DNA from: a virus
IMG/VR virus record: IMGVR_UViG_3300034198_021447
Coordinates: 1-43,148 of that record
Reading direction: 5' to 3' (one strand)
DNA: 43,148 nucleotides
Shown: piece after piece, positions 29,973 to 37,290 of the stretch
Layout: every line of letters starts with the position of its first letter
How positions within the stretch are numbered: the first letter of the stretch is position 1
The notes under the pieces: generated by a model
Told to the model about the DNA's origin: nothing
Database searches by the model: none
What the model saw: the letters and a program-made list of their open reading frames with translations, nothing else
Program-made: the position numbers and the translations under genes

Positions 29973-31256
29973 ATGAAAAATATTAAATTGGAAATTTTTA
30001 ACTTTCGTAAAAGTTTATCTATTGAGCAAGAAGAAGTATCTAACATATTAGAAGCTTATCTAGGTTCTCTTAATGATATATCAGAAAAACAAACTGTTCT
30101 TTCGCTTAATGAAAGATTAAAAACATATACTTATGATAAAGGAGTAAAATCTTTTTTAGAAGCATTAAATAATGATATGAAAGAATATCAATTAGTATAT
30201 GAATTAAAACATTTATATAGTGTATTAAATACTAAAAATCAAGGTGAACTTTATAGACAACCTATTAATGTTATCTTACAAACTATCAATTTAGATTCTG
30301 ATTCTGACAGAATGTCAAAAGTATTAAACGAATTAGCAATTTATGATTGGGTTCCTGAGATTAAATTATTCGTACATAACTTAACAAAATCTCCTGAACA
30401 AAGAGCTAACTTATTATCAGGGGGTAAGGGAGAACCTATTTATACATTAGTAGAACAAGTAGAAAATGGATATATCTGTTTAATTAGAGATTCATGGTTT
30501 TTCTTAAGTGATGATAACATCGAAAAAACTTTAGTAGAAACTCATGTTAAAGATGAAAGTAAAATCCTTTTATTAAGAACTTTATCAACTGCAATGCAGT
30601 ATTCAAATATCACGGCTGAAAGAGTTAATTTTAGAATTTCAGAAAATTTAACAATCGGCTTATCAGTATCAAAGAAAGGGCAAATTTATATCAATGAAGA
30701 TTTATTAAATAAAGAAACAACATTAGAAAGTTTATTCAATTCTCCAATCGTGCCATTAATAAATAAAAATTTCTATCCATTAATTGTTGAAACTGCAAAT
30801 AATTTAGACAAATTCGTGGAATTAGATATAGTTAAAAAAGTATCAAATATAGTTAATCCTTATTTAGAAGCTTATGTATTCAATTATAAAGACGCATCTT
30901 ATATTTATCGTTGCGATGAAAGATTTGGGCATTCATTATTCAAATATGATTCAGTTTTAGAAATAGTAAATGAAATTAAAAATGACTTAAATTACGATTT
31001 AACATATTTCTTTGAAAATAAATTAGATAAAGAATTAATTAGCAAAAGAAAATTAGAAGATAAAGAAAGAGAAATAGTTCTTAAATTAGAAGATATTAAA
31101 TTCAATATTAGTAAAATTAAAACATCTTTACAATATATCGGTGAATCAGAAACTTTATCAACTGCATTAGTTAATTTAGAAAAAAGAGAAAACACATTAT
31201 CTACAGAATTACAAGCTGTAAAAGAATTACAATATAACGAAAGAATTAAAATCTAA
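29973..31256 (+). CDS. Unknown structural-type protein with C-terminal coiled coil
   Basis: This 427-residue protein is not recognised. The N-terminal 150 residues are helical. The middle (residues 165-290) has mixed strands with GGKGEPIYTLVEQVENGYICLIRDSWFFL. The last 75 residues form a Lys/Glu/Leu coiled coil. No enzyme motif, membrane segment or targeting peptide is seen. Its base composition and codon use look slightly less AT-extreme than the small accessory genes, similar to the capsid and scaffold genes, which suggests high expression. It stands alone between the gp15-like gene and a strong terminator. A head, neck or tail component is plausible from context only. Confidence 0.55.
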   Translation: MKNIKLEIFNFRKSLSIEQEEVSNILEAYLGSLNDISEKQTVLSLNERLKTYTYDKGVKSFLEALNNDMKEYQLVYELKHLYSVLNTKNQGELYRQPINVILQTINLDSDSDRMSKVLNELAIYDWVPEIKLFVHNLTKSPEQRANLLSGGKGEPIYTLVEQVENGYICLIRDSWFFLSDDNIEKTLVETHVKDESKILLLRTLSTAMQYSNITAERVNFRISENLTIGLSVSKKGQIYINEDLLNKETTLESLFNSPIVPLINKNFYPLIVETANNLDKFVELDIVKKVSNIVNPYLEAYVFNYKDASYIYRCDERFGHSLFKYDSVLEIVNEIKNDLNYDLTYFFENKLDKELISKRKLEDKEREIVLKLEDIKFNISKIKTSLQYIGESETLSTALVNLEKRENTLSTELQAVKELQYNERIKI

Positions 31257-31274
31257 TCAAATAAAATAACGGCA

Positions 31275-31309
31275 AAGACCTATGTATTTTTATACATAGG
31301 TCTTTTTTT
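31275..31309 (+). terminator. Strong terminator
   Basis: AAAGACCTATGTAT / ATACATAGGTCTTT with a TTTT loop and a T-run. It is the longest perfect hairpin among the terminators here and lies 18 bases after the stop at 31256. Confidence 0.88.
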
Positions 31310-31358
31310 GTTAAACTTTTTATCAAAAAAGTCTATAGTATAAAAATAATATCTACAA

Positions 31359-31724
31359 ATGTATTTACAAAACAAAGAACTTTTCATTGAAATTGTTATT
31401 TCAAAAGCTCAAGGAAAATTAACTAATCCCGCTAAAAAAATGTTAGAAATGTTAGCTAAAAAAACAATTAAAAAATTTAGATATTACAACAACGAAGATA
31501 AAATGGATTGCTACCAATCTGCTTTATTAGATATGTTTTCTAATTGGTATAATTTTAATGATGAAAAAAGTGATAATGCTTTTGCTTATTTTACTGAGAT
31601 ATTTAAAAGAGGTAGTGCGAAAGGACTTAATCAAATCTATGTAAAAAAAGGAGATTCATTAAATCAAATAAAAGTAATTAGTATAGAATCATCAAATGAT
31701 GGTCAAGGACTTCACTCAATTTAA
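31359..31724 (+). CDS. Late transcription sigma factor, gp55-like, compact
   Basis: This 121-residue protein matches the sigma region-2-like core of T4 gp55. FRYYNNEDKMDCYQSALLDM aligns with [23 protein letters not shown]. The NWYNFNDEKSDNAFAYFTEI segment aligns with the gp55 LHNFDETKYKNPHAYITQA, and FKRGSAKGLNQIYVKKGD aligns with the basic helix after it. In T4, gp55 replaces the host sigma and recognises only a TATA-like -10 box, needing no -35 box. Here the protein is about two thirds of T4 length (185). Its end, GQGLHSI, does not show the T4-type C-terminal hydrophobic clamp-binding tail. It would direct RNA polymerase to the TTTAATATATA elements seen throughout the window, which is inferred. 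Confidence 0.78.
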   Translation: MYLQNKELFIEIVISKAQGKLTNPAKKMLEMLAKKTIKKFRYYNNEDKMDCYQSALLDMFSNWYNFNDEKSDNAFAYFTEIFKRGSAKGLNQIYVKKGDSLNQIKVISIESSNDGQGLHSI

Positions 31725-31726
31725 TT

Positions 31727-31756
31727 AAAAAAAAGTAGGCAATGCCTACTTTTTTG
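31727..31756. terminator. Bidirectional terminator between late sigma and a small gene
   Basis: AAAAAAGTAGGC / GCCTACTTTTTT with a 3-base loop. It follows the sigma stop codon and lies at the end of the convergent small gene on the minus strand. Confidence 0.85.
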
Positions 31757-32027
31757 CTTTATGTAATAACATTTCTAAATTATCTTTAGTAAAATCTTTA
31801 AAATCTTCTTTACCACCATCTTTTAAATAAGCATTATATAACTCTTGATATTCATATAATGTATAATATTTTCCTGTAGTTTCGGAAAATAAAACTCCTG
31901 TATCTTTAGCATCTATTCCTATATCTAATACTTGATTACCATATGCCGGTCCTATACTTCCTGCACCAACAGGTATTTCTGCTCCACTAATGGATTCTAC
32001 AAACTTGTTAAATTTTTTAATTATCAT
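31746..32027 (-). CDS. Small protein with capsid-targeting-like N-terminus
   Basis: This 93-residue protein begins MIIKKFNKFVESISGAEI. Its K-K-F-x-x-F-V/I-x-S/E pattern is the clearest of the shared targeting motifs after the HD and coiled-coil proteins. The cleavage position is less obvious (V-E/S at 10-12, or after GAE). A Gly-rich turn region (PVGAGSIGPAYGNQVLD) precedes a globular C-terminus with YYTLYEYQELYNAYLK. The function is unknown. Its start overlaps the end of the upstream unknown gene by 11 bases, so the two are an operon. Confidence 0.6.
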   Translation of the reverse strand: MIIKKFNKFVESISGAEIPVGAGSIGPAYGNQVLDIGIDAKDTGVLFSETTGKYYTLYEYQELYNAYLKDGGKEDFKDFTKDNLEMLLHKAKK

Positions 32028-32433
32028 CAGTTTCTATTTTTTCATAAAATTCATCACTTTCGGTTAATAAAAAGTGATCATTTTTGCATACATAATTTAT
32101 GTGATAAAGATAATTATCTTTTACTTCACAACGTTTTTGATTTTCTAATAAAAGAAAATCTCTATCTTTTTTATTTATAACTTCTAAAACTTTGTCATTG
32201 TATGCTTGAAGATTACATATCATATCTTTTTTATCTAACAAATATTTAACTTGTGAAATAAAATCGTATTTTGATAAATATAAATAATCTTTTATATAAT
32301 CTAAATTATAGTTATCTAAAAATTTCTTTTCACATGTAGATATAATTTCATTTTTAGATATTTTATCCAAAATTTGATTTAATGCATACACTTTATCAGT
32401 GTCTCTCTTAAAAAAATATTTTAACCTCTTCAT
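32017..32433 (-). CDS. Unknown protein
   Basis: This 138-residue protein is not recognised. It is basic at the N-terminus (MKRLKYFFKRDTDK), helical through the middle (LDKISKNEIISTCEKKFLDNY) and acidic at the end (TESDEFYEKIETDDN). Three scattered Cys residues do not form a knuckle. It is cotranscribed with the 93-residue gene (11-base overlap) and divergent from the tape-measure-like gene, which begins about 50 bases away. The intergenic DNA holds TATA-like tracts on both strands. Confidence 0.55.
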   Translation of the reverse strand: MKRLKYFFKRDTDKVYALNQILDKISKNEIISTCEKKFLDNYNLDYIKDYLYLSKYDFISQVKYLLDKKDMICNLQAYNDKVLEVINKKDRDFLLLENQKRCEVKDNYLYHINYVCKNDHFLLTESDEFYEKIETDDN

Positions 32434-32450
32434 ATATGTATATATTATTA

Positions 32451-32461
32451 TTTTATATATA
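32451..32461 (+). promoter_or_regulatory. Candidate late promoter variant before tape-measure-like gene
   Basis: TTTTATATATA with 22 nt to the ATG at 32484. It is the same variant and spacing class as before the sheath and protease-scaffold genes. Confidence 0.5.
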
Positions 32462-32483
32462 AGATTAATAACTAACCTAAAAA

Positions 32484-35400
32484 ATGGATAAAAAACTATT
32501 AGATGCTTTTAATAATTTGAGTAAAGCCTTAGATTTACTTGCTAATACATTAGATAAAAATAAAAAAAGCAAAGAATCTGGGTCGGCTACTGGAGATGCT
32601 TTAAAAAATAAAGAAATTAAGGATATTGCTACGCAGATAAAAGATATTAGTGATGGTGTCAAATCATTAAAAAGTGATAATAAAAAGATTTTAGCCAATC
32701 AAAAAACTTTATTAGACTTAGCAAGAAAACCACAAAAAGGAGTTGAAAGTAAAACAGGCGCAGTTGAAGATGCAGGAGATCCTAATAAGAATAAACGTAT
32801 TAAAGATGGTGCTTTAATGATAGTTGGGATAGCAGTTGCTGTATTAGCAATTGGTCTGGCATTTAAACTAATAGGTAAAATTGATGTAGGTAGTGTATTA
32901 GCTCTTTCTTTAGCAATACCGTTAATAGCATATGCTTTTGAAAGAGTTTCTAAATTAAAATTAAATTATAGAGATATATTAAGTACTTCTTTAGCATTAA
33001 TAGCAATTGCTGGTGTTCTTACGATAGCATCATTCATTATGCAATATATTCGTCCTATTTCATTTGCACAAGGGTTTACAGCTATTTTTATAGCTACAAC
33101 ATTTGTTGCTATATCTTTTGGTATAAGACGAATTGTAGATGGTTTCAAAAGTATTAATCCAATTCAACTTATAAAACTACCTGTTATATTGATAACTTTA
33201 TCATTGGCTATAACAGGTGCATCAATGATTATGCAAGGTATTATACCAATTACTTTTACACAAGGTTTAACTGCTATATTTATAGCAGCTACTTTTGCTG
33301 TAGTTTCTTTTGGTATTAGTAAACTAGTTTCAGGATTAAAAGATATTACTAGTGAACAAATAATAGAATTACCAATAGTGTTAATAACATTAGCTCTTGC
33401 TATAACTGTGGCATCTATTATTATGCAAGCAATTACTCCAATTACTATTGCTCAAGGTTTAACTGCTATATTAATAGCGGCTACTTTTGCTGTAGTTTCT
33501 TTCGGTATTGGTAAATTATTATCTGGATTAAAAGATGTTACAGTAGGTGAAATTATTGAGTTACCTCTTGTTTTAGTTACATTATCTATAGCTATTGTTG
33601 CTTCATCTTATATATTACAATTAACTATGCCAATAAAATTTGGTACATTATTATCTGTAATTGAAATTGCTTTAACAATGGCAATTGCTTCTACTATAAT
33701 TGGGTTATCTATTTTTGTATTAAAAAAATTAGGACTAAAACCAAAAGATATTTTAGAAGGTGGAGAATCAATAGTTTTAATTGCAGCTACTATAACCGCA
33801 TCCTCATGGATATTAGCATTAGGAACTTATACAAATCCTCCTGATTTTATGTGGGCTTTACAAGCTGGATTAAGTATTTTAGTATTTGGATTAGCAGTTG
33901 TTGGTATGGCATTAGTTATGACAAAATTAGGTATTGGAGTAGAAGCACTTGTAGAAGGGGGTATAGCTGTATTAGGTATAGCTGTAGTTATTGCTGCATC
34001 TTCTCAGATATTAGGTTTAGGTAGTTATGGTAATGCTCCAACTTTTGAATGGGCGGAAGGCGTTGGTATGAGTCTTTTAGTATTTGGGTTAGCAACTCTT
34101 GCATTAGGAGCAGCAATTGAATTTTCAGGAGGATTAGCAGCCGGTGCATTACTATTAGGTGCCCCCGCTGTATTAGGCATTGCAGCATTAATAGTAGGTA
34201 GTGCAGCAATATTAAGTACAGGTAATTATGGTAAATACCCTACATTAGATTGGGCAGAAGGTGTTGGTTTAAGTTTATTAGCTTTTGGTTTAGGAGCTTT
34301 AGTAATAGGGGGTGCAATTCTTGCTACTGTTGGTTTAGGAAAATTAGCTCTAAGTATGGGGCAAGATGCTATATTATCTATAGCAAGTACAATAGTAGAA
34401 ACTTCAAAAATATTTGCAAATGGTACATGGAATGGTGGTCCAACATTTGAGTGGGCTTTAGGAGTTTCCATGGCTATAGGAGCATTTTACCCACTTATAG
34501 ATAAATTAAATACAGGTGGATTATTTAGTTTATTTACAGGAGGTCTAAAATCAGAAGATATTATTAATACTATAACTGGTGTAGCAACTGGGTTAGTAAT
34601 AGCAAGAGATGTTTTACAAGAAGGAACTTGGACAGGAGGTCCAACCCCTGAGTGGGCACAAGCAGTGTCGACAGGTTTATCAGCATTCATGCCTTTAATA
34701 AATCAATTAGATAAAGGTGGTATATTTAGTATATTTACAGGAGGTCTTAAACCAGAAGACATAGTTAATTCTATAACAGGTGTTGCTTTAGGGTTGGCAG
34801 TAGCTCGTGATGTTCTTAAAGATGGTGATTGGACAGGAGGTCCAACTCCTGAATGGGCAGATGCTATATCAAAAGCATTAGGTGCTTTTGCTCCAGTATT
34901 CGGTTATTTACATGATAATAGTGGTTGGTTCTCTGGTGGAACTGATGAAATATCAAATGGTATAACAGCAGTTGCTTGTGGTATAAGAGATGCTACTGAT
35001 ATATTTTCTCAAATAAAAATAACTAATTTACCAGAAGGAGATTTTATGGATACTATATCTAATTCAATTAAAAAATATATTGATTTATCAGAGTATTTAG
35101 CAACTAAAGGTATGGGTATTTCTTCATTAGGAATGATAAGTGTAGTATTTGGAATGTCTTCTATGGCAAGTGCTTATTATGAATTAGCAGAAAGTGTATC
35201 TAAATTAACAAGTTCTATGAGAGATTTAGATTTAGATAAATTAAATGCTCTTAAATCTTTAAGTGGGAATATAGTTCTTATGTCATTAATTGATTCAGAA
35301 CAATTTGGACAAATGATGGATACTTTAGAAGATAAAAGTAGTATAATTAGTAATGCATTTGATGGTATATTTGGAAAAGGAGAAGGTAAAGAAAGTGCAA

Positions 35401-35585
35401 CTGTTTCTTCTGGAGGATCTAAAGGTAAAAATAACGATGACCTTTATAATATGCTAAGTTCTATGAATGGTAGTTTAGCTCAAATAGTGTCAAATACTGG
35501 AGCATCAAATAATAATTTATCACAAATTTTAAATGAAGCTAGAGAAAGTAATAAAAAGCCAAGAATAGGGGGAAAACTTAAATAA
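32484..35585 (+). CDS. Modular hydrophobic tape-measure-like protein
   Basis: This 1033-residue protein has a short helical N-terminus (residues 1-105) followed by an array of hydrophobic modules. Three or so 64-residue repeats are built around Q-G-L/F-T-A-I-F/L-I-A-A-T-F-A-V-V-S-F-G-I and I-M-Q-x-I-x-P-I-T (about residues 190-385). Six repeats of about 66-67 residues then carry the motif G-x-Y/W-x-x-x-P-x-x-x-W-A (about residues 445-790). The C-terminal 200 residues are helical and charged. The long helical hydrophobic build and central position fit a tail tape-measure protein, which sets tail length and can form a membrane channel. T4 gp29 (590) is not membrane-like, so the identification is by architecture. 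No lytic domain is seen. Confidence 0.65.
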   Translation: MDKKLLDAFNNLSKALDLLANTLDKNKKSKESGSATGDALKNKEIKDIATQIKDISDGVKSLKSDNKKILANQKTLLDLARKPQKGVESKTGAVEDAGDPNKNKRIKDGALMIVGIAVAVLAIGLAFKLIGKIDVGSVLALSLAIPLIAYAFERVSKLKLNYRDILSTSLALIAIAGVLTIASFIMQYIRPISFAQGFTAIFIATTFVAISFGIRRIVDGFKSINPIQLIKLPVILITLSLAITGASMIMQGIIPITFTQGLTAIFIAATFAVVSFGISKLVSGLKDITSEQIIELPIVLITLALAITVASIIMQAITPITIAQGLTAILIAATFAVVSFGIGKLLSGLKDVTVGEIIELPLVLVTLSIAIVASSYILQLTMPIKFGTLLSVIEIALTMAIASTIIGLSIFVLKKLGLKPKDILEGGESIVLIAATITASSWILALGTYTNPPDFMWALQAGLSILVFGLAVVGMALVMTKLGIGVEALVEGGIAVLGIAVVIAASSQILGLGSYGNAPTFEWAEGVGMSLLVFGLATLALGAAIEFSGGLAAGALLLGAPAVLGIAALIVGSAAILSTGNYGKYPTLDWAEGVGLSLLAFGLGALVIGGAILATVGLGKLALSMGQDAILSIASTIVETSKIFANGTWNGGPTFEWALGVSMAIGAFYPLIDKLNTGGLFSLFTGGLKSEDIINTITGVATGLVIARDVLQEGTWTGGPTPEWAQAVSTGLSAFMPLINQLDKGGIFSIFTGGLKPEDIVNSITGVALGLAVARDVLKDGDWTGGPTPEWADAISKALGAFAPVFGYLHDNSGWFSGGTDEISNGITAVACGIRDATDIFSQIKITNLPEGDFMDTISNSIKKYIDLSEYLATKGMGISSLGMISVVFGMSSMASAYYELAESVSKLTSSMRDLDLDKLNALKSLSGNIVLMSLIDSEQFGQMMDTLEDKSSIISNAFDGIFGKGEGKESATVSSGGSKGKNNDDLYNMLSSMNGSLAQIVSNTGASNNNLSQILNEARESNKKPRIGGKLK
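33069..33500 (+). repeat. 192-bp coding tandem repeat (type A) in tape-measure-like gene
   Basis: Three in-frame copies start near 33069, 33261 and 33453. The last two are nearly identical at the DNA level over CAAGGTTTAACTGCTATATT. Each encodes a 64-residue hydrophobic module. Confidence 0.8.
33820..34860 (+). repeat. About 200-bp coding repeat (type B) in tape-measure-like gene
   Basis: Six modules start near 33823, 34020, 34220, 34421, 34623 and 34823, and each encodes G-x-Y/W-x-x-x-P-x-x-x-W-A. The last two share a GGACAGGAGGTCCAAC core 200 bases apart. Confidence 0.8.
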
Positions 35586-35627
35586 TAAACTTTTTAAACA
35601 AAAAATAAATTTTCATATATATAGTAT

Positions 35628-36056
35628 ATGAAACCAAATTTATTTAACCGACTTAAACTATTTTTTCTTTATAAATCTACTATAAATAAAAATTTATTAA
35701 CTCTAAACTCATCTTTCAATCTCAGAAAAGATTTATCTAACAGATTATATACTGTTATAAATGTACCCGTTGAAAATTTTGATGAGCCTTATAATATAAG
35801 ATCATCAGATATAAATGCTATTGCTGAAAATTATATCAGAGATTTTTGTATTAGAATTGGACAAGCTTTAGATTTTATGGGACTTAAAGAGTTATATAAA
35901 ATATATTCTATATCAAAAGTTGATAAGTATAGTTACTTAGTAATTATAGGATTTAGTTTATTTGAGACAGATAAAGTTTATAGAAATTTAATAAATTTCG
36001 GATTATTTTTAGTAGGTTGTTTTATTTTATATAAACTTTTTCATTATTTTATTTAA
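35628..36056 (+). CDS. Small protein with C-terminal membrane segment
   Basis: This 142-residue protein is not recognised. A basic N-terminus is followed by a soluble region (residues 30-100). At about residues 122-140 (LINFGLFLVGCFILYKLF) there is one clear hydrophobic helix, followed by HYFI. A tail-anchored membrane protein is expected. It follows the tape-measure-like gene by 42 bases with only a weak TATA-like tract upstream (CATATATATAG). Possible roles include an accessory to host-envelope interaction, but nothing specific is visible. Confidence 0.55.
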   Translation: MKPNLFNRLKLFFLYKSTINKNLLTLNSSFNLRKDLSNRLYTVINVPVENFDEPYNIRSSDINAIAENYIRDFCIRIGQALDFMGLKELYKIYSISKVDKYSYLVIIGFSLFETDKVYRNLINFGLFLVGCFILYKLFHYFI

Positions 36057-36082
36057 AATATAAACAACAAAAAATTAAAAAT

Positions 36083-36520
36083 ATGAGTAAATTTTACGAA
36101 TTAAGTGATCATACAGTATCACTATTTAACGATGTTTTCAGAAAAAAAGCATTTTCAATTGAATTAGATTTTGCATTTCAAGGAAATGAAGGTCAAAAAA
36201 CTTTAGTAAAAATAAATAAAATTCCTGAGCAGTATGCTGTTCTTTTAGAAAAATCTATTTTAGTTACTATTAATGAAGAAGTGATGGGTCTAATGGATGA
36301 TGAATCAATAACAATTTTATTTGAGCAAGAATTAGATAAGATTTCTGTAAATATTGATAGTGGGAAAATTAAATTAGTAAAACCAGATCTTACAACTTTT
36401 TCATCATTAGTTATAAAATATGGTATAGAAAAAGTAAGTAAAGCAAATAGTTTAGAAACATTAGCATCTGATCAAAAAGATGATATGGATATAGATGAAT
36501 TTGATATTTTAACAAAATAA
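36083..36520 (+). CDS. Unknown conserved-type protein
   Basis: This 145-residue acidic protein is not recognised. It has predicted beta strands in the first half (SIELDFAFQGNEGQKTLVKI), a helical middle and a strongly acidic C-terminus (DQKDDMDIDEFDILTK). It has no membrane segment or Cys cluster. It precedes the 235-residue gene by 23 bases and is probably cotranscribed with it. In this position after the tape measure it could be a tail-assembly factor, but I have no motif to support that. Confidence 0.55.
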   Translation: MSKFYELSDHTVSLFNDVFRKKAFSIELDFAFQGNEGQKTLVKINKIPEQYAVLLEKSILVTINEEVMGLMDDESITILFEQELDKISVNIDSGKIKLVKPDLTTFSSLVIKYGIEKVSKANSLETLASDQKDDMDIDEFDILTK

Positions 36521-36543
36521 AAAATTAAAAAACAAAAATAAAT

Positions 36544-37251
36544 ATGGAACAAGAAGTAAAAAAACCAATGTTAGAAAATAGTGTAATTAAACCAAAATTA
36601 ACTATGTCATTTAACGAAACAGAATACAGATTAATTTCATCAGAAAATGAAGTAAACTTAGACACTACAATTGAAGGTATTGAAGCATTCATTACATCAA
36701 ACGATGGTAAAGGTAAATCTGAAACAGAAAAAGATGATTTATATACAAGTGCAAAAGAATTATGGGGTTCTTTAGCCTCTTTGTTAAAAGAAACAAATTA
36801 TACTTTCTATTTAAATAGAAAGCAATATCATTTCTTAAAAGATCTTTTAGAAGAAAAGTTAGAATATGATGTTAACACAGTATTCGTAGCTATTGAATTA
36901 TATAATATGTTAGGTCAGTGGAAAGAATCAGGTGCTAAACAAACAAATGATAAAGATATTAAGGGTTACTCTGCTGATGCAACTGAAATCACTTACATTT
37001 ATCACTTAATTTCTAAGCATAAAGTTAAAGGATTAGGAGCATCTACATTCTTATTCACTGAAATTTTAAGAAAGATTGGTGATCTAAGTAAGATTATATC
37101 TTACTATGATAATAAAGCAAAATCTTTATCTAAAGAAATCCAAGATTGGGTGGTAACCTTTGATGAAGGAGTAATTGCTGAATCAGTTGAAGCTCTTAAA
37201 GAAAAAGCTAAGGCTAAAAAAGTAAAAAAAGAAGCTGAAGTTTCTGAATAA
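36544..37251 (+). CDS. Unknown helical protein
   Basis: This 235-residue protein is not recognised. It is mostly helical, with conserved-looking segments NYTFYLNRKQYHFLKDLLEE and SADATEITYIYHLISKHKVKG, and ends in a Lys/Ala/Glu-rich tail (LKEKAKAKKVKKEAEV). Codon use is of the cleaner, high-expression type. It shares a leader with the 145-residue gene and ends at a strong bidirectional terminator. Structural or assembly roles are possible from context only. Confidence 0.55.
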   Translation: MEQEVKKPMLENSVIKPKLTMSFNETEYRLISSENEVNLDTTIEGIEAFITSNDGKGKSETEKDDLYTSAKELWGSLASLLKETNYTFYLNRKQYHFLKDLLEEKLEYDVNTVFVAIELYNMLGQWKESGAKQTNDKDIKGYSADATEITYIYHLISKHKVKGLGASTFLFTEILRKIGDLSKIISYYDNKAKSLSKEIQDWVVTFDEGVIAESVEALKEKAKAKKVKKEAEVSE

Positions 37252-37289
37252 TTAAAAAAAATCCCCTCTTAGTGAGGGGATTTTTTTTA
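37252..37289. terminator. Bidirectional terminator
   Basis: AAAAAATCCCCTC / GAGGGGATTTTTT with a 5-base loop and T-runs on both strands. It is shared by the plus-strand 235-residue gene and the giant minus-strand gene. Confidence 0.88.
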
Positions 37290-37290
37290 A

